Positions 25,934 to 39,008 of a DNA stretch of 64,000 nt are shown piece by piece (within the stretch, counting starts at the first letter, position 1; each line of letters starts with the position of its first letter). The stretch comes from Ichthyophonus hoferi (lineage: Eukaryota; Opisthokonta; Ichthyosporea; Ichthyophonida; Ichthyophonidae): assembly GCA_002751075.1 (NCBI GenBank), contig NAOQ01000411.1:1-64000 (forward strand), read 5' to 3'. The notes beneath the pieces are model-generated. The model saw nothing but the letters and a program-made list of their open reading frames with translations, was not told where the DNA came from and did not search any database. A program made the translations under genes and the position numbers.

Positions 25934-28900
25934 ATGAGGATAGAGTGTTGGCAAATAGATCATCTCATCACTCTTCTCTGTGTGGGTACGTATCCACGTA
26001 AGGTTGGAGGCGGTGAGACCAACAAATGTAATAAGGTGATTCATCACATACTGATAGCCAACACACTTATGGGGTCCAAAACCAAACACCATAAAGTTCT
26101 TGTTGTGCTTGGCATCCTCGCCTCTCTCTTCTCCCATGCGTTCAGGATCGAACTCGTGTCCGTTCTGTAAAAAAAACCAATTGATGAGAAACAATACACC
26201 GGTACGATATATATATATATATAATGAATGAACAAATTTATGTGAAAGTGTATAGTACACAAGTCCATAGTGTCATCATAGTATATTAATACAATGCCAT
26301 CAGTATGTATAAAGTAAGGTAGCAGGCAACTCCAAGCAACAACACTGTCACCATAATTGTGCAAATATTAGAGGTAAAAGTATAAATGGTTTGGGTCTAA
26401 AGCGTAGGCGACCTACCGTGTAACCCTGGGCGCAGGCAGCTAGAATGGATGGGATAACCACAGAGCCCTTCTTGCATACAAAGTCATCCGTTAGCTGAAA
26501 GTCCTTCTGGACAAGTTGAGGCACCATCTGTGCTGGGGGGCGGAAACGAAGAATCTCCTTAACAACCTATATTGTAAAGAGGGAGTGGGAAAACACGCCA
26601 GTTAGTATGATGTCATATGAAAATAGGATTCCTGTCTTGGAGGGGAGGAAATATAGTTCAAAAATCAGAGCATGAGATTTATGTTGACTAACGACAGAGC
26701 TTCTAGAGGATTCAAGGTTATATTACCTCAGCCATACTACAACTGGACCAAAATAATAATAGTCTCAAAGGTGTAGCTTTAAAAACACATACACATCCAT
26801 CATTTCCATCATATCAACACACTATGGATGTAAGGTTATGGAGTAGAGTAGAGGGCAAAGATAATGCAGGAGAATATAACTACGTACCTGATGAGTGTAG
26901 GTCATCTTGCACATAAGTTCATAACTCATATCCTCGTTGTTGGGGCGAAGGAGGGCCTGTTCTTCACGAACCTTGGCCAGAATTTCAGGGTAATCGGCCA
27001 TCAAGGTCATACACCAGGTGAGAGCGGCTGTACTGGCATCCTGACTGGCGAAAAGAAAGTTCATCATCACACGAGCCAATTCAGGGACGTTGGCATAGGG
27101 GGGAGGGGGAAGGAGCTTGGTCTCATGCTCATCACACTCGGTAATAATACGCTCCATCCAGAAATCTAAAAGGCACTGGGGCTCTTTACCAGCCTGAAAA
27201 GGGAGGGATTGGACATGATATAAGCATAAACATTAAAATATTTATTATATAGCAGGTACTCTTGGTATAGTCATATTCATACACGCCTTATCCCTTCATA
27301 ATGACCCTAAACGTTGTGTATTAGAGAAAGGAATGACCCTGCCATCGCCGAGGGGTGGACTATCATGTTAACAACAACACAAAATATTAATAATGTAGGA
27401 ACGATTGGCTACTTGGACGATTCAGCACTAGGCAAAAAGGCAAGAATAACACTATGATACAACGTATAGGCCAATGTAGGTGCTAAAATGTAAGGAGACA
27501 CGAGTTTAAAGTGGGAATAAAAACAATAATATATATATCTACACCACTAAGATACTTACACTATAGGCCAATACACATTCAATCAACATACCTTCATTTG
27601 ATCCAAAGATTCGGAAACAGCCCCTTGAAGGGCATCCACAATCCTCTTTCTAGCCTGGATAGCTTTCCACAGACCAAACCCAGGCAGGGGAATAGGGAAA
27701 GATAGAAAGCCCTCTGTCATCAGCAAGTAATCACGGCCAAAACCCTTAGGGTCCTTCAAGTAGGGCCCTACAAACACAGTCTGAGAGGTCTCCAAGTTGA
27801 GATCGCGAAGTTCCTCACGCATCTCAGGCCAATGCTTTTGTTGTACCCAACGTGCCATATACTGTAGTTACAACGTGTTAACATATATTCACTACATGCT
27901 AGATATTGTATGGACAGGCATTTGTGCTACGTAGGCAAAGGAGGTCAAGATGCAAGCAACAGAAACAACAATTAGACCTTACCTTGTGGATCAATTTGTC
28001 TTGAAGAACAAGATATTTGGACAGGGCACGGGGGCTAAACAAAGTCAGGAAACTGTTTCTCAGGTTCTTGTGTTCCTTGCCATGCATGAACGCAATATTA
28101 GGCTCACCCAGAATAAGACTACCATTGGGATGGAGGACTATAAGGAAAGAGTCGGGGCCATTGTTGGAAAATACCTTGCGGATAATGTCGGTGTTTGTTA
28201 CAAACACACAAAACTTTCCAACGATGCTGGTCCATGAGAGACCATTGGTGCTATTAATAGATGTTACGAATCAGTACATGTTTACATTGCACAACTGGGG
28301 AACTAAACTGAAGGTCCATAAAAAAGCAGTTGAACACATTTGATTGGTATGTGTATAGCTTTTAAAAGCTAAAAAATACTCTTAAAATATCAACGTGTCC
28401 CCACTTTTTCTATATAAAAAAGTGAAAACATTTTCTAGAATTATAAGTATAGATCACAAAAAGACAAAATAAATTTCTCTGGTGGAGCAAACCCCCAAGT
28501 CCCTCTACGCATGTGTGACCAAATGATATTTTTGTGCATCTCAACCTTAAATGGACTGAACATACATAAAAATGCAAATATACAGCCACTACAACACTTG
28601 CCAAAAAAAATATGCATAAAAAGGGAATAATATTAAAGGCGACTCACTTGTATAGTCTCTGTTTTTCCCAGAAACCATAAGGGTCCTTCACCATGGTAAT
28701 AATGCCACCAATGATAGGAGTAACCAAGCCTGGACCGGCGAGGTTCCCCTTACCTCCCCGTTTGAGATACTGGAATGAAATTTGCTCATAAAAAATCCAA
28801 CTCATCAGCAAGATGGTAACGCATGACAGGGTAATAGTGGAGGTAGGCATCTCGTTACCAAATAAACTTCTTATAGCTTGCCCAGAAGAGACAGCCTCCG

Positions 28901-28940
28901 TAGCCCCTGTAGAGTTAACCATTTTTGAACTCTCCCGCAA
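25898..28940 (-). CDS. CYP710: CYP710-like cytochrome P450 (sterol C-22 desaturase)
   Basis: Six minus-strand exons: 28940-28648, 28250-27983, 27861-27592, 27193-26888, 26566-26417 and 26164-25898, all in phase, giving 517 aa (family about 500). An N-terminal membrane anchor lies at ~33-54, followed by the proline-rich AGPGLVTPIIGG. The I-helix region reads FLFASQDAST, the K-helix ExxR is EILR (383-386), the PERF-type motif is FDPERM and the heme loop is FGFGPHKCVG with Cys463. Blocks such as LRDLNLETSQTVFVGPYL, DPYGFWEKQ and FRPPAQMVPQ closely resemble plant CYP710A, which introduces the C-22 double bond into sterols at the ER. Assignment to CYP710 rests on remembered similarity; another sterol-type P450 is less likely. 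An alternative ATG lies six codons downstream. The stop lies within the 142-bp copy flanking the N gap. Confidence 0.88.
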
Positions 28941-29967
28941 AAAATACGGTACTAATCAACTGTTCAGAAATTATGTGGACACTAAATCCGTAAGTCTTCG
29001 TACAAAATACAATTCCTCCTCGTCCTAACAACGGTGGACATAAAAGTGCTCCAGGCTATATAGGCAATGACTGCCTATCTGCCGATCTGCCACTTCCCAT
29101 ACCCTGCCATTTCTCATACCCTGCTTCAGCCCGGCATCAGAATACCAAGCAATATTATTGGTTGCAATTCGACAGTGCTCTTCGTGCACCTGCCTTCAGC
29201 CCATGAACGGCATTCTCAAGGCTCATCTCCTTAATGAACACGTTGTGCCGGTCCAAGCTCAGATTTTATTGCGAGAAAAGAACATTCTATTTTATTGGGT
29301 AAAAAAAACATGTAATTTTATTCGTTATCCGTATAACTGTTCGCAGATTTTATAGATCAATTTTTAACTTCTAACTTTAAAAAGCACACTTTCTATTTGT
29401 ACATAATTTAATATGGTTATACTAATAGAGATGTTTATGATACATTTAAAAATGCACCTCTTGATTTTTTCACTTTACAATTATGTTTATGACTTGCAGG
29501 CAATGGTCAGGTCGAAATATTTACAAAATTTTGGCCATGTGTTCACTTGCAAAATAATACAAAATCTGACAGCCTGATTAGGATGACTTACTTGTTGATT
29601 AATGTAGAGAAAACATAATTTAAGATATAAACTTTTTTAAAAATAACAATAATAATACTATAGTCTGTCTTTAAATTGGTAGAAAGGTATTTATCTAATG
29701 ATTGTATATGATGTACATATATGGCAATGATAATTACATTCCTTTTTTTATCAGCCAATAAATGTACACTATCGTATTTTATCTTATCATCTTATCATAC
29801 CATGAGCCTAGTTGTATACTCAGGGGTTGTTTGGAAGGTTTTATCCTAGCCCAATCAATAACGTTATTTCTTACCTTAACTATAATGTTTCTCTTTTTAA
29901 CAAAAAAAGCAAGTATCTTATTAACGAAGGTTTAACTATTAAAAAATAAGTAAATATTAAGCAAGTT
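28941..29967. other. Intergenic region between divergent genes
   Basis: It separates the CYP710-like gene (-) and the two-exon gene (+), so both promoters probably lie here. The P450-proximal 300 bp are less AT-rich and contain short local repeats (ataccctgcc/ataccctgct and two cttcagccc). The rest is AT-rich, with no recognisable gene. Confidence 0.45.
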
Positions 29968-31040
29968 ATGGCGAATTGTGAAGCCGAAGCCGAAGGTGAA
30001 AGCGTGACCATGTTTGAGGTTATATATAACGACAACATCGATAAAATGGAACCACCACCAATCTCTACGGTTCCCACCAAAGTCTTCTGGATGGGTGACG
30101 ACTTAGCAGTAACGGCAACCTTAACTCGTTGTAAGGCAGCACTTCGAACAGGAGGGCTCACTACTGAGTCCCTTCAGAATTTCCAACAAATATATGCAGC
30201 ACTGCTTCGGGATGCTTATAGCCAAGTAGGCTAAGACCTTGGTGTCAAAAATTTCTTTTAATTTGTTTACTGGCTATATAATGTGAAAAGGTCCTGGTCA
30301 AATATGCATTTGTTGTATGCCTCCTCGATATGTAGCATAATAAGCCCTTTTTCTTTTACATAATGTTCTATTTTTTTTCATCTCTCTTTTATATATTTCT
30401 TTTTTTTTTTTTGTCTTTAAAGGAAGATTGTATTTCGTGTACAATATGATGGAAAAGTGATATAGTATGTATCAGCAGGACCTGTGCCTATGATTCACTC
30501 ATGTATTTCTCACACTAAGTTATACATATAAGTTATATCTTAACATACGTATGTACGCATTGGTACATCAACACAGTCATATATAAAGCGAAACCATGCT
30601 ATTGTGTATACTTACCTCTATCCTAAATATTATTTTACAGCAATCTTATCGCTACCCTCCGGTCAAAACAAACACATCAAGGATAATTTTCTGTGTTTTC
30701 TTACTTAACCTGACCTACTTCCTTCAATATATCCACCTATTATATCACTTACCTTTCTCCGTATTAACAATATTATTATTCCCAGCCTTTGCCAAAAGTA
30801 AAGCCAAAAGTCAAAACACGTCGAACCAAAGCACCCTTAGCACCCAATCTGGCTACATTTACCGACACTGTCCTTGAGACAAGTGGTATGCAGGCAGAGC
30901 CGTATCCAATTATGGTACAACCCCCAGACCCCTCTGGAGAGAATATACTTCCACCTATGGAGCCACCTGATATGCTTGGGCAGGACTTGTTTCCATCACA
31001 AGAATATCAAGTCTATGCTGACAAATATCAATGGAATTGA
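29968..31040 (+). CDS. Unrecognised two-exon gene (170 aa)
   Basis: Exon 1 is 29968-30225 and exon 2 is 30786-31040. The donor CAA/GTAGGC and the acceptor after ttattcccag are both in phase 0. The product is 170 aa. Exon 1 encodes an acidic start (MANCEAEAEGESVTMFEV) and a probable helix around WMGDDLAVTATLTRCKAALR. Exon 2 starts basic (PKVKPKVKTRRTK) and then becomes proline/acidic-rich with no predicted fold, ending at KYQWN. Composition is coding-like compared with the surrounding DNA. No family was recognised; a nuclear adaptor or activator-type protein would fit the charge pattern but that is a guess. Without splicing, exon 1 would read to a stop at 30234 and give 88 aa. Confidence 0.5.
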
Positions 31041-32668
31041 AGATTGAACCCTTAAAGTGGGCATGGTACACTGGACTTGGTTGAAATACAGGGATCTAAT
31101 CTGTAAGTACAGTCAATGACCTATGCTATTCAAATGTCCCCATTATTAGCTGCATATCTAGACTACATAACACATAGTTTCCTTGACGTTAACACTAAAA
31201 AGCCTTTGATATTATTTTCAGTCATACAAAGTTCTATCACTTTTGCCGATAGTCTTATATCATTGTCACTCCTCCCTCAGATTGTTAGAATTGGGATTAA
31301 TTTTTTCTAGTACATGGTACCGAAAGTATCTTATGAAGACAGTAAAATATAAAACTAGTAATAGGGCTGGTCTGACTGGTATGCTGTGCATGTGGCATTA
31401 TAAGACATATTCTGCTATACAATGGGGACCTTGAACGGATGACCGTGTAATGCAGTATAAAGAAATTGCCAGTCGAGCATGAAGAGCCATGAGTATATGT
31501 GTATGCAGCCATTTTTATTGATAGTGCTATCTGATTGGTTCCACTGGCCCAGTAGGTCTTCCCTTTCACCTAGTCTCCAACCAATTTCTTGCCCTCTATA
31601 TTATAAGTCAACTATTACTGGCTACATAAACACTAATCGCGTGTTCACTCCAAAATATCAGATTCCTATACTACACTATATATCTGTAACTAACAGATCG
31701 CGTATATCCTCCTATGTATTGACATACTACGCTAAAATACGCATAACACTGGTACACCAAGCATATCAGGCTGTCGTTAAGAAGCAGCATATCTTCATCA
31801 AATGAATCAATATATTCATATATACGACTGATTGTCAACTAATTATTAACTAATCTTGGTTATCATGCCATTAATAGCACTAATTTCAGGAGGTTACAAT
31901 TGCACACCTGTTATGCTATTATATATTTGATAAAACCAAGTCGTCTATGGTTAATACTAATATACTGTATCACTTACACCTCCCAGTCCTGCTTCACTAC
32001 GATCAAGCATCATTATTGCTTTTACCAAACTTTAAATATAACACTGTGCCATCATCATACATAGCAATGGAATTAAAAACACGGAAATGCATATTTTATC
32101 ATTACCTCGCAATGTGTTCTCTTCCTTTTTTCGATCACGAATTACGATACAGCCGGTGCATTCCAAGTTTTAGATGGTTCACTTAGAACTCACAGTGAAA
32201 GATGGAAGCAGTCATAATTATTTTTTGATGGTGCAGTGACCTAAGTGATTACTAAGATAATGTTATAAGGGTACTTATCGACGGATCATATTGTATGTTA
32301 GAACAGTGGTGAGAATCGATAAAGTATACCTGGGGAAGGAAGATGGTGATAATACTAATGTGAATGTGTGGAATAAGAAAGATACCATTCTTAAAAAGGA
32401 ACAAAATATGATCCAATGGAACATTGTGGGAATAAAGGCAACAATGTGGGTCATCATAACAACAATGGAAATAGATTAATAAACAGAGGAGCCTGAGCCT
32501 GTAGTAAACGCGACATTCATTATTGAGAAGATATTGCCCTTTGCCCTATAGTCCAAATGGCTATGCCCACTGAAGACTATGTTTTTCATTTAATGAATGG
32601 ATGTATTGTATGCATAGATGGGTTAAACAATATACCTGGGAACTAGAAATAAGGGCTCATTTCCCTTC
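31041..32668. other. Intergenic region, nothing recognised
   Basis: AT-rich spacer between the 3' ends of two convergent genes. The longest open frame (31479-31805, 108 codons) has the composition of random AT-rich sequence, no upstream splice logic and no family resemblance. No repeats or RNA genes were recognised. Confidence 0.45.
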
Positions 32669-35600
32669 TCAAACTACAAAAAGGCAACATCGTATAGCAG
32701 TAACAATACAGAAGGATACATACCATGTGAATATATATGATATATGGTCATTAGTCACATTCGTCACGGTCTGTCCCCCACGGGGAATCCCTCCCTCTGT
32801 TGTGCCATCTGTAATTACTGTTATGGTTAATGGAGGTTGGCTATGGTTGGTACGCACGCACCACCTTGTATATCTATCTATACACTATACACAGACCCTA
32901 CCTGCCTATTATTATCAATACATCTGCTTTTATCTGTTGTAATGTATAGGAATATAGCTATGTACATTGGGTTTGATGAGTCGACGCCATGGTCTGCATG
33001 CTGTACTCTAGTGAGTAGCAGACTGTTGAAAAATACCGTAGCCCAGTGAGCATGTGTAACATGGATGGGCATATTACGTCAATCATTAGGAGAACTATAG
33101 TGCAAGTTAGTATAAGTCTGCACATTGCATGGGTATAAGATGCATATACTTGTAGTATATATAACATATTTTGATTATGTTTATTTTACCAAATAAAATA
33201 TTAAGTACACCAATATTTCTCTGTAGGTATTTAATGATATCAACAGGTAAATTGATAACGGGAGAGCACTATAGGGTACCTTGGGTAGCATCAACAATGA
33301 TAGGTAGAGCTCTAGTCCAGTATGCCATATTGGCCAAGTCTATCCAACACCATCCCCCGGTCTCTGGTTGGTTTTTTACCACAAATCTGCCCACCTGTTT
33401 GTGTATATATGCACCTACTATTATTTTTATATTATGATACTGTATATTATTATTCCTGTCATTTCGTATCAACTTTATCTTTACAAAAGTAAGAAAACTT
33501 ACAGAAAATAAAGAGTATACAACAATAATAAGGCCTATGGCAATAAAACTCCCTCTCGTCTTTCTTAAACCTACTTATTTCATACTAGATGTAACTAGCT
33601 TGCGACCCTTGTAATCCAACAGGAAATGAAAATAATGATCTACTATAGGGCCAGTACATCTCAAGTGTGCTCACACATATTATCACTAGTTATGTTATTG
33701 GAATACCTATACCTTCCCCGGTATATGCAAAGGCCATTTGGGTTATGTAATAATTGATGGTTTCAAAAAGAACGCAGGTATTTATACTAGCGCCTATATT
33801 CACATATATGACAACATCTTTAGCCTCTTAAATTACCGCATGGCCCAGGGTGAGATGGTAGAAGCTTGTGACTTAATCATCCCATAGCACAAAGAGTAAT
33901 AGAAGATCAAATATATAATATATCCGGAGACAAGATGCCATGCAATGGGCGTATAGTTATTCATTGGTAATAGAAATATTAAATAGAAATTACAAATAAC
34001 ATTGAACAAAAATTGAATAATAATTAATGAGGTTGCAGTGCATTAAAGCAATAAGTATATATACATAACCACAATAAAGTAAGTCTAAATAATATGCATT
34101 AATAGTTGACCATTAAGACATAAGGCAGGTGCAGTTACTACCATATCATACCTTATCGCCTCCTGTAATAATAGCTGTAAATTTGACAACCCCTTTCACC
34201 TGACCCTCTTTTCGTAGGGCTTTGTCTCTACGGTTCCATGGCACCCATCCCCTGTTGATTAAGATAACCTGACTGCAGATGGCCTGTTAGTGTTTGCAAT
34301 TAGAGTATGAATAGTTTGTGTAGAAGCCTGGTCTTGGTGTAGGTTGCAAAACTGTGGTCATAATAGTTATAAAAGAATTTTTAATTATCTTTATTGCTAT
34401 AAAATATATTTCCTAGTGGCTTTTCTTGTATAGTCTTTGAAAATAAAGCTATGCACCCAAGGTGTGTGAACTTAAAGTAGGTATCAAACTTGCACAAATA
34501 GCGTATTGTATTTTGGGGTAGAGAGGGCAAACCGTATCAACACATGGATCCAAAGAGGACAACTACATCACAAAATAACTGCCTTCACGTTAGGATAACA
34601 TACATAGGTAGGTATGTAAAAAGGACATCTCTATGATAAGCTAAGTACAGATGTACAATTCTGGTCTACATTCTAGTTGATCAGATCTAGTATATTCTAT
34701 CCTATTTCTATCACACTACCACTAACAATCAATGTTACCAGGCAGAATAATACATGTGTATTGAATGCATTGAATTGATATTACACGGCTATATATATAG
34801 CAGTTGAAAACGATACCTAACCGAACATGGTTAGCCAAATTTTCACCTCTCTGACTAAAACTGCATATAGATTTAATAAAAATGAAATATTATAAGGATG
34901 GCACAATTACGTATTCTATATAATTCTTCCAGAAGAGTAAAAAACAGATAGGGAAAAAGATTAGTAAGAAAGGGGGGGTCCAAGGGAAGCAATATGGCAA
35001 CAGAGATAAAACTAGTCCATTCCATTAATCATAGAAAGTAATGCTATACCAAGGTCAGACCTCAGTGGTAGCTATAAGAACGTAAAAAAAGTTTAAATTT
35101 TATATCTGGATCATGAGTGGGTTTTTGGTGTCTATGTAGGTATAAAATTTTCTATGCTGTGATTATTATATAGATGAAGTGTAGTGAGATCAAGAATGGG
35201 ATGTGGTATTGATTGATCACTATTATTACTGTAGCAAGACTTACCCATTATCTCTTCTCATGAATGGTGTCACTACATGAGCCTGGGGACGACAGTATAA
35301 CCATTGGTAAATAACCTTTTACCGAAGAGCCAAGAAGATATTGCATAGTTCAAACTACACCCAATCCATTTTTTTCCAAAGATAGCTTTGCACAACCAAT
35401 GTATTGTTATATATATGTATGTATAGACAAATATTTATGTGATATGTTCATAATAGTGTTTATGCTTCTAAATCTGTTACCTCAATACATAGAGTAAGAA
35501 TATAATGCCTACACCATTCATGCGAGATTTAATCTCAACCCGTGGGAGTACCAGCATCTCCCTGTACATAAATCCATTAGCCATTCTGGTCTGGGCCAGT

Positions 35601-36471
35601 CATATATATGTTAGACAGCTAATACATTGACCCCATTCAGGGAACGCCTTCGTAAAATAAACATGACATTAAAAATGACGCTTACGGATAATGCTTTGTA
35701 GAAGAAAAAAAGACTATAGAATAGCTCTGTTTATAGATTATACAATGTCTTCCCTTCCATCCCCTCCTATACCGTTAACTTCCCCAAAAATACGTATTTA
35801 TGGTATGGCCATAGTACTACCCACATATAGATGTATTCTCTATTTATCAAAGCTAAACATTTAACTTGATAGACGTCCATGATAGACAAACCTACCCTTC
35901 GTGATCAAATACACCTTCAACTTCCACCCGTTTGTAAATATTTTCAGCGCATTCCTCTGGACTGTATAAATGGTATACATATTAAAAAGTGCTTATACAG
36001 AAGGCCAACTGACCAAGACCAATAAATACAAGGCAACATAGATATTTTTCTATTGTCCCCCAGTGTTCAAATTTACCTGGTAGGCAATGGTATAGGGTCA
36101 GCTGTTAGCCCTTCCTCCAGTAACTTTACGAAAGCATTTTTCTGTGCTAGGCGCTGTATCTGCCATGTTCCTAGTCTGTATGAATCACCATATTATTAAG
36201 CTGCTACCCCTCCAACTAGTTGCTGGACTAAAAAAATCAAGGGGTATGAAAATGTTCTGTACAAGGCATTAAAATATTAAAAATTAAAAGGGTAATTATC
36301 TTTATAACCAGACTTGCCCAACGCACTCCAACTGCACTAGGGCAGCTCAATTCAGGGAATTCAACATAGATAGTTGCCATACCCAAATGTAATAATAGGA
36401 ATGAGCCCAAATAGCCAGGGTCCTATTCTATGAGAGAAACGGCCAAGGTGCCTAGATGACCTGCTCGCCAT
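32669..36471 (-). CDS. SURF1: SURF1 cytochrome c oxidase assembly factor
   Basis: Eight minus-strand exons: 36471-36383, 36175-36077, 35961-35896, 35561-35513, 35282-35245, 34272-34152, 33394-33280 and 32808-32669, all in phase, giving 238 aa. An in-frame stop lies two codons before the ATG. The N-terminus MASRSSRHLGRFSHR is a basic, acid-free mitochondrial-type presequence. It leads into the first membrane helix (~18-34), ending in the hallmark FGLGTWQIQRL. Further conserved blocks are VEGVFDHEGEMLVLPR, AHVVTPF, VILINRGWVP, GWCWIDLANMA, GGIPRGGQTVTNVTNDHISYIFTWY and a second membrane helix at the C-terminus. SURF1 sits in the inner mitochondrial membrane and assists early complex IV assembly and heme a handling. 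It is shorter than the ~300-aa human protein, mainly at the N-terminus. The last exon reads straight through TWY into the final helix and stop. Confidence 0.9.
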
Positions 36472-39008
36472 TAAGAGTTAGCTAATTATATACAGTTAAT
36501 AGTATATACAAAACGACGTCCTATACGGTAAATAGTAGATAATGCACATCTACCGTAACAATTGATCTGGGGCGGCTCACGTATGAACCACACAACTCAT
36601 ATTTCACATAGGATACGATTAATATCCTATATAAGTGATTAGGTTCCAATAGAATCGATTAATCGTCTACAAAAGTGATCAATAGCTTATGCTATTAATC
36701 TTCTACAAATATAGCCTTAAAAAAATCTAGGCTAGCCGTCATTTAATTGATAGCTTAAACTACTGCAATCCTTAAGAAAGTGAGAAAGGGATACATGAGT
36801 TTTTCTATGCCACACATCTATTTGTAAATTTAACTTCCAAAGCTCCAAAGGAAAAGTTGTTTAATACCTATGACAGCTAGAAACAGTAAGGCTTATATGA
36901 TATAAAAACATTGCATTTCACCGTGATTTCTTGGCCGAGATGGTCATGAGAGCATATAAGGGCAAATTTAAGATGAAAGAATCGAATGTGAATTATTGCT
37001 CTCAAGTTAATCCTAGATTTATGTATCCTTTGTTATAGATATCTTGCGTCGATTCGGCAAGTAATTTGAGCCAGTGGTTATATTTGTTTACTTTTATTCC
37101 ATTAGACCCAGTCAAGCCATATTATATAATAATCGGTAATGTAAACTCTACCTCTAATAAGCTAAATATGAGGGTGAACACGCTCTATGACTTGATTCTC
37201 AGTGTGCAGTTAAAATGACGAAAAATATAACTTTAAATTTTTTTGTGCGTATTATTTCATTGCGTAGTCCTGAGCTGTTTAAGCGCATATTAGTTGAAAT
37301 GGCGAGGTTCACATTCACATGCCACCCTACATGATTAATGATTATTGACCTATTGTTGTAAAATACTACTATTGAATGTCACATCACATTGATTCTAAGA
37401 TTTTAAGAGCCATATTGAATTGTGATGTGCTTCTGTATTAGGTAGCCGTAACCTATTATGGCCACTAGGTGGACTTGTAGAGCGAAGTGATAGGCTTGAT
37501 ATGAAGACTCGATCTTGTGCAGGAAGGAAAATTCTTTAAAATGACGCCAGATTTATATCAAGTAATTTCTCGGCGCATATTTTAAAAGATATATTGTTAA
37601 TAGAAGGCAATCTAGAAAGACATATAATCATATAAATAGCTACTAGAGATGACAGCCAATAATATTAGGCCTAAGATCATATCTGAGGGAAACAAAGACT
37701 GTCTAGTAGGTTCAGGCAACGTCTAGTCTACTGCCATACATATATGTTTTTGTGCCAACGTTAGTAGACAATTAGAATCTTCTGATATAGTAATATACTA
37801 TCAACATGGATATTTCTAAAAGAATTGTTGTCTACTTTTTATGGCCCTAAATATAATATGGTGCTAATATACCCATTAAGTATTGACATTGCTAGACATA
37901 ATTTGTGGAAGTCTAACTATTATGGCCACCCAACTCAATCCTTTCATGACTAAGGTAATGGTCTACTGCAGCAGGCCATATATCCTTGCCCCAAAGAAAA
38001 AGATGTTGAAATCCAAAGTGCTGGCGGATTCTGCTTCATTGTCTAGGAATATAGAATGTTCGTTTTTGAAAATCGCTCGAACTGGAGTCTAGTTGATCCA
38101 ATGAATTTCTAGATATATCTATCCTCTTCACTGTCAGAGAAAAGTTGAACCCGTAACTTTTTCTTATCACCCAGGTATCCTAACTTGGTTACTAAGGGTA
38201 TCCCTGATTTCTGCTTGACTATAGTATATGAAAGCATTGGTATATTTTCATGCTTTTAGAATATACAATACAAACCTAACAAAGCCTATCTACTGGCCAA
38301 TCCTAACTAATACCTTCCCTTTTCATTGGCTAACAATGCGATTGGTGGCGTATTAATAATTCCTAGTTTGGGCGCGAAAATGCGGGAAAATAAACAAAGA
38401 AATAGTGCGCAGATATAGGAGCTTATAGTGAGTATGTTATAACTCGGAAATTAGTTGGCTGATTTAAAACATCTGATTTCACGACATTAAAGCTGAGATA
38501 AGAAGCGACTGGGTGTTGACCAGTCGAATGAAGTCGGTAGGTTGCAGACCAATTACGACTGGAATCAGCAGGTCTATATAGATGATGTTTAAGCAGAAGG
38601 TGCAAACCTAAAATACAGATTATATGCTAGAGTCAGGGCGGGAGGATACACATTAGCCATTCAAAAAATCGATTGTTAATTTTTTTCTTATAGGCAATAA
38701 CACAAGACACCTACATAAAGAATCCAGCAATATAAAAGTATATAGTTTACAATGAGACACCATCTATCAGGAATCTATAGTGTATAATATAGGCCCAGCA
38801 AAGCATTGCTGCCAAAGCCAATGAAAAAAAATGTATTTGATTTATATTCTACTAATGTATTAAGAAGGGAAAATTGTATATTGCCTATTCACCCAATATT
38901 ATCATTATAGACGAATATTAAATAATAATAGTTATTCCTTGGTCATCTACTGTGTTATCAATATCTATTTGCTAATATACACCACCGTTTTTTATATTTA
39001 TAGGGTCG
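36472..39008. other. Intergenic region between SURF1 and the long unrecognised gene
   Basis: Divergent promoters are expected here. A possible E2F-type promoter element lies at 38367-38380 and is followed at once by a second GCGGGAAAA word. Two short open frames occur: 37883-38092 (+, lysine-rich C-terminal half) and 38423-38605 (-). Neither has a recognisable family or clear splice partners, so they are not called genes. No long repeats were recognised. Confidence 0.45.
38367..38380 (+). promoter_or_regulatory. E2F-like site
   Basis: The word tttgggcgcgaaaa matches the E2F/DP consensus and is identical to the core at 4695-4709. It is followed within three bases by gcgggaaaa, a second E2F-like half. 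It lies about 640 bp before the likely start of the plus-strand gene at 39009 and 1.9 kb from the SURF1 start, so the plus-strand gene is the more likely target. Confidence 0.45.

Noticed and set aside
31479-31805. Plus-strand 108-codon frame
   Set aside because: No coding-like composition, homology or splice support in an AT-rich spacer.
37883-38092. Plus-strand 69-codon frame, lysine-rich
   Set aside because: No family, no upstream or downstream splice partner that fits, and it lies before the likely promoter of the next gene.
38423-38605. Minus-strand 60-codon frame with a basic, presequence-like start
   Set aside because: It was considered as the SURF1 N-terminus, but the true first exon (36471-36383) fits phase, membrane helix and presequence.
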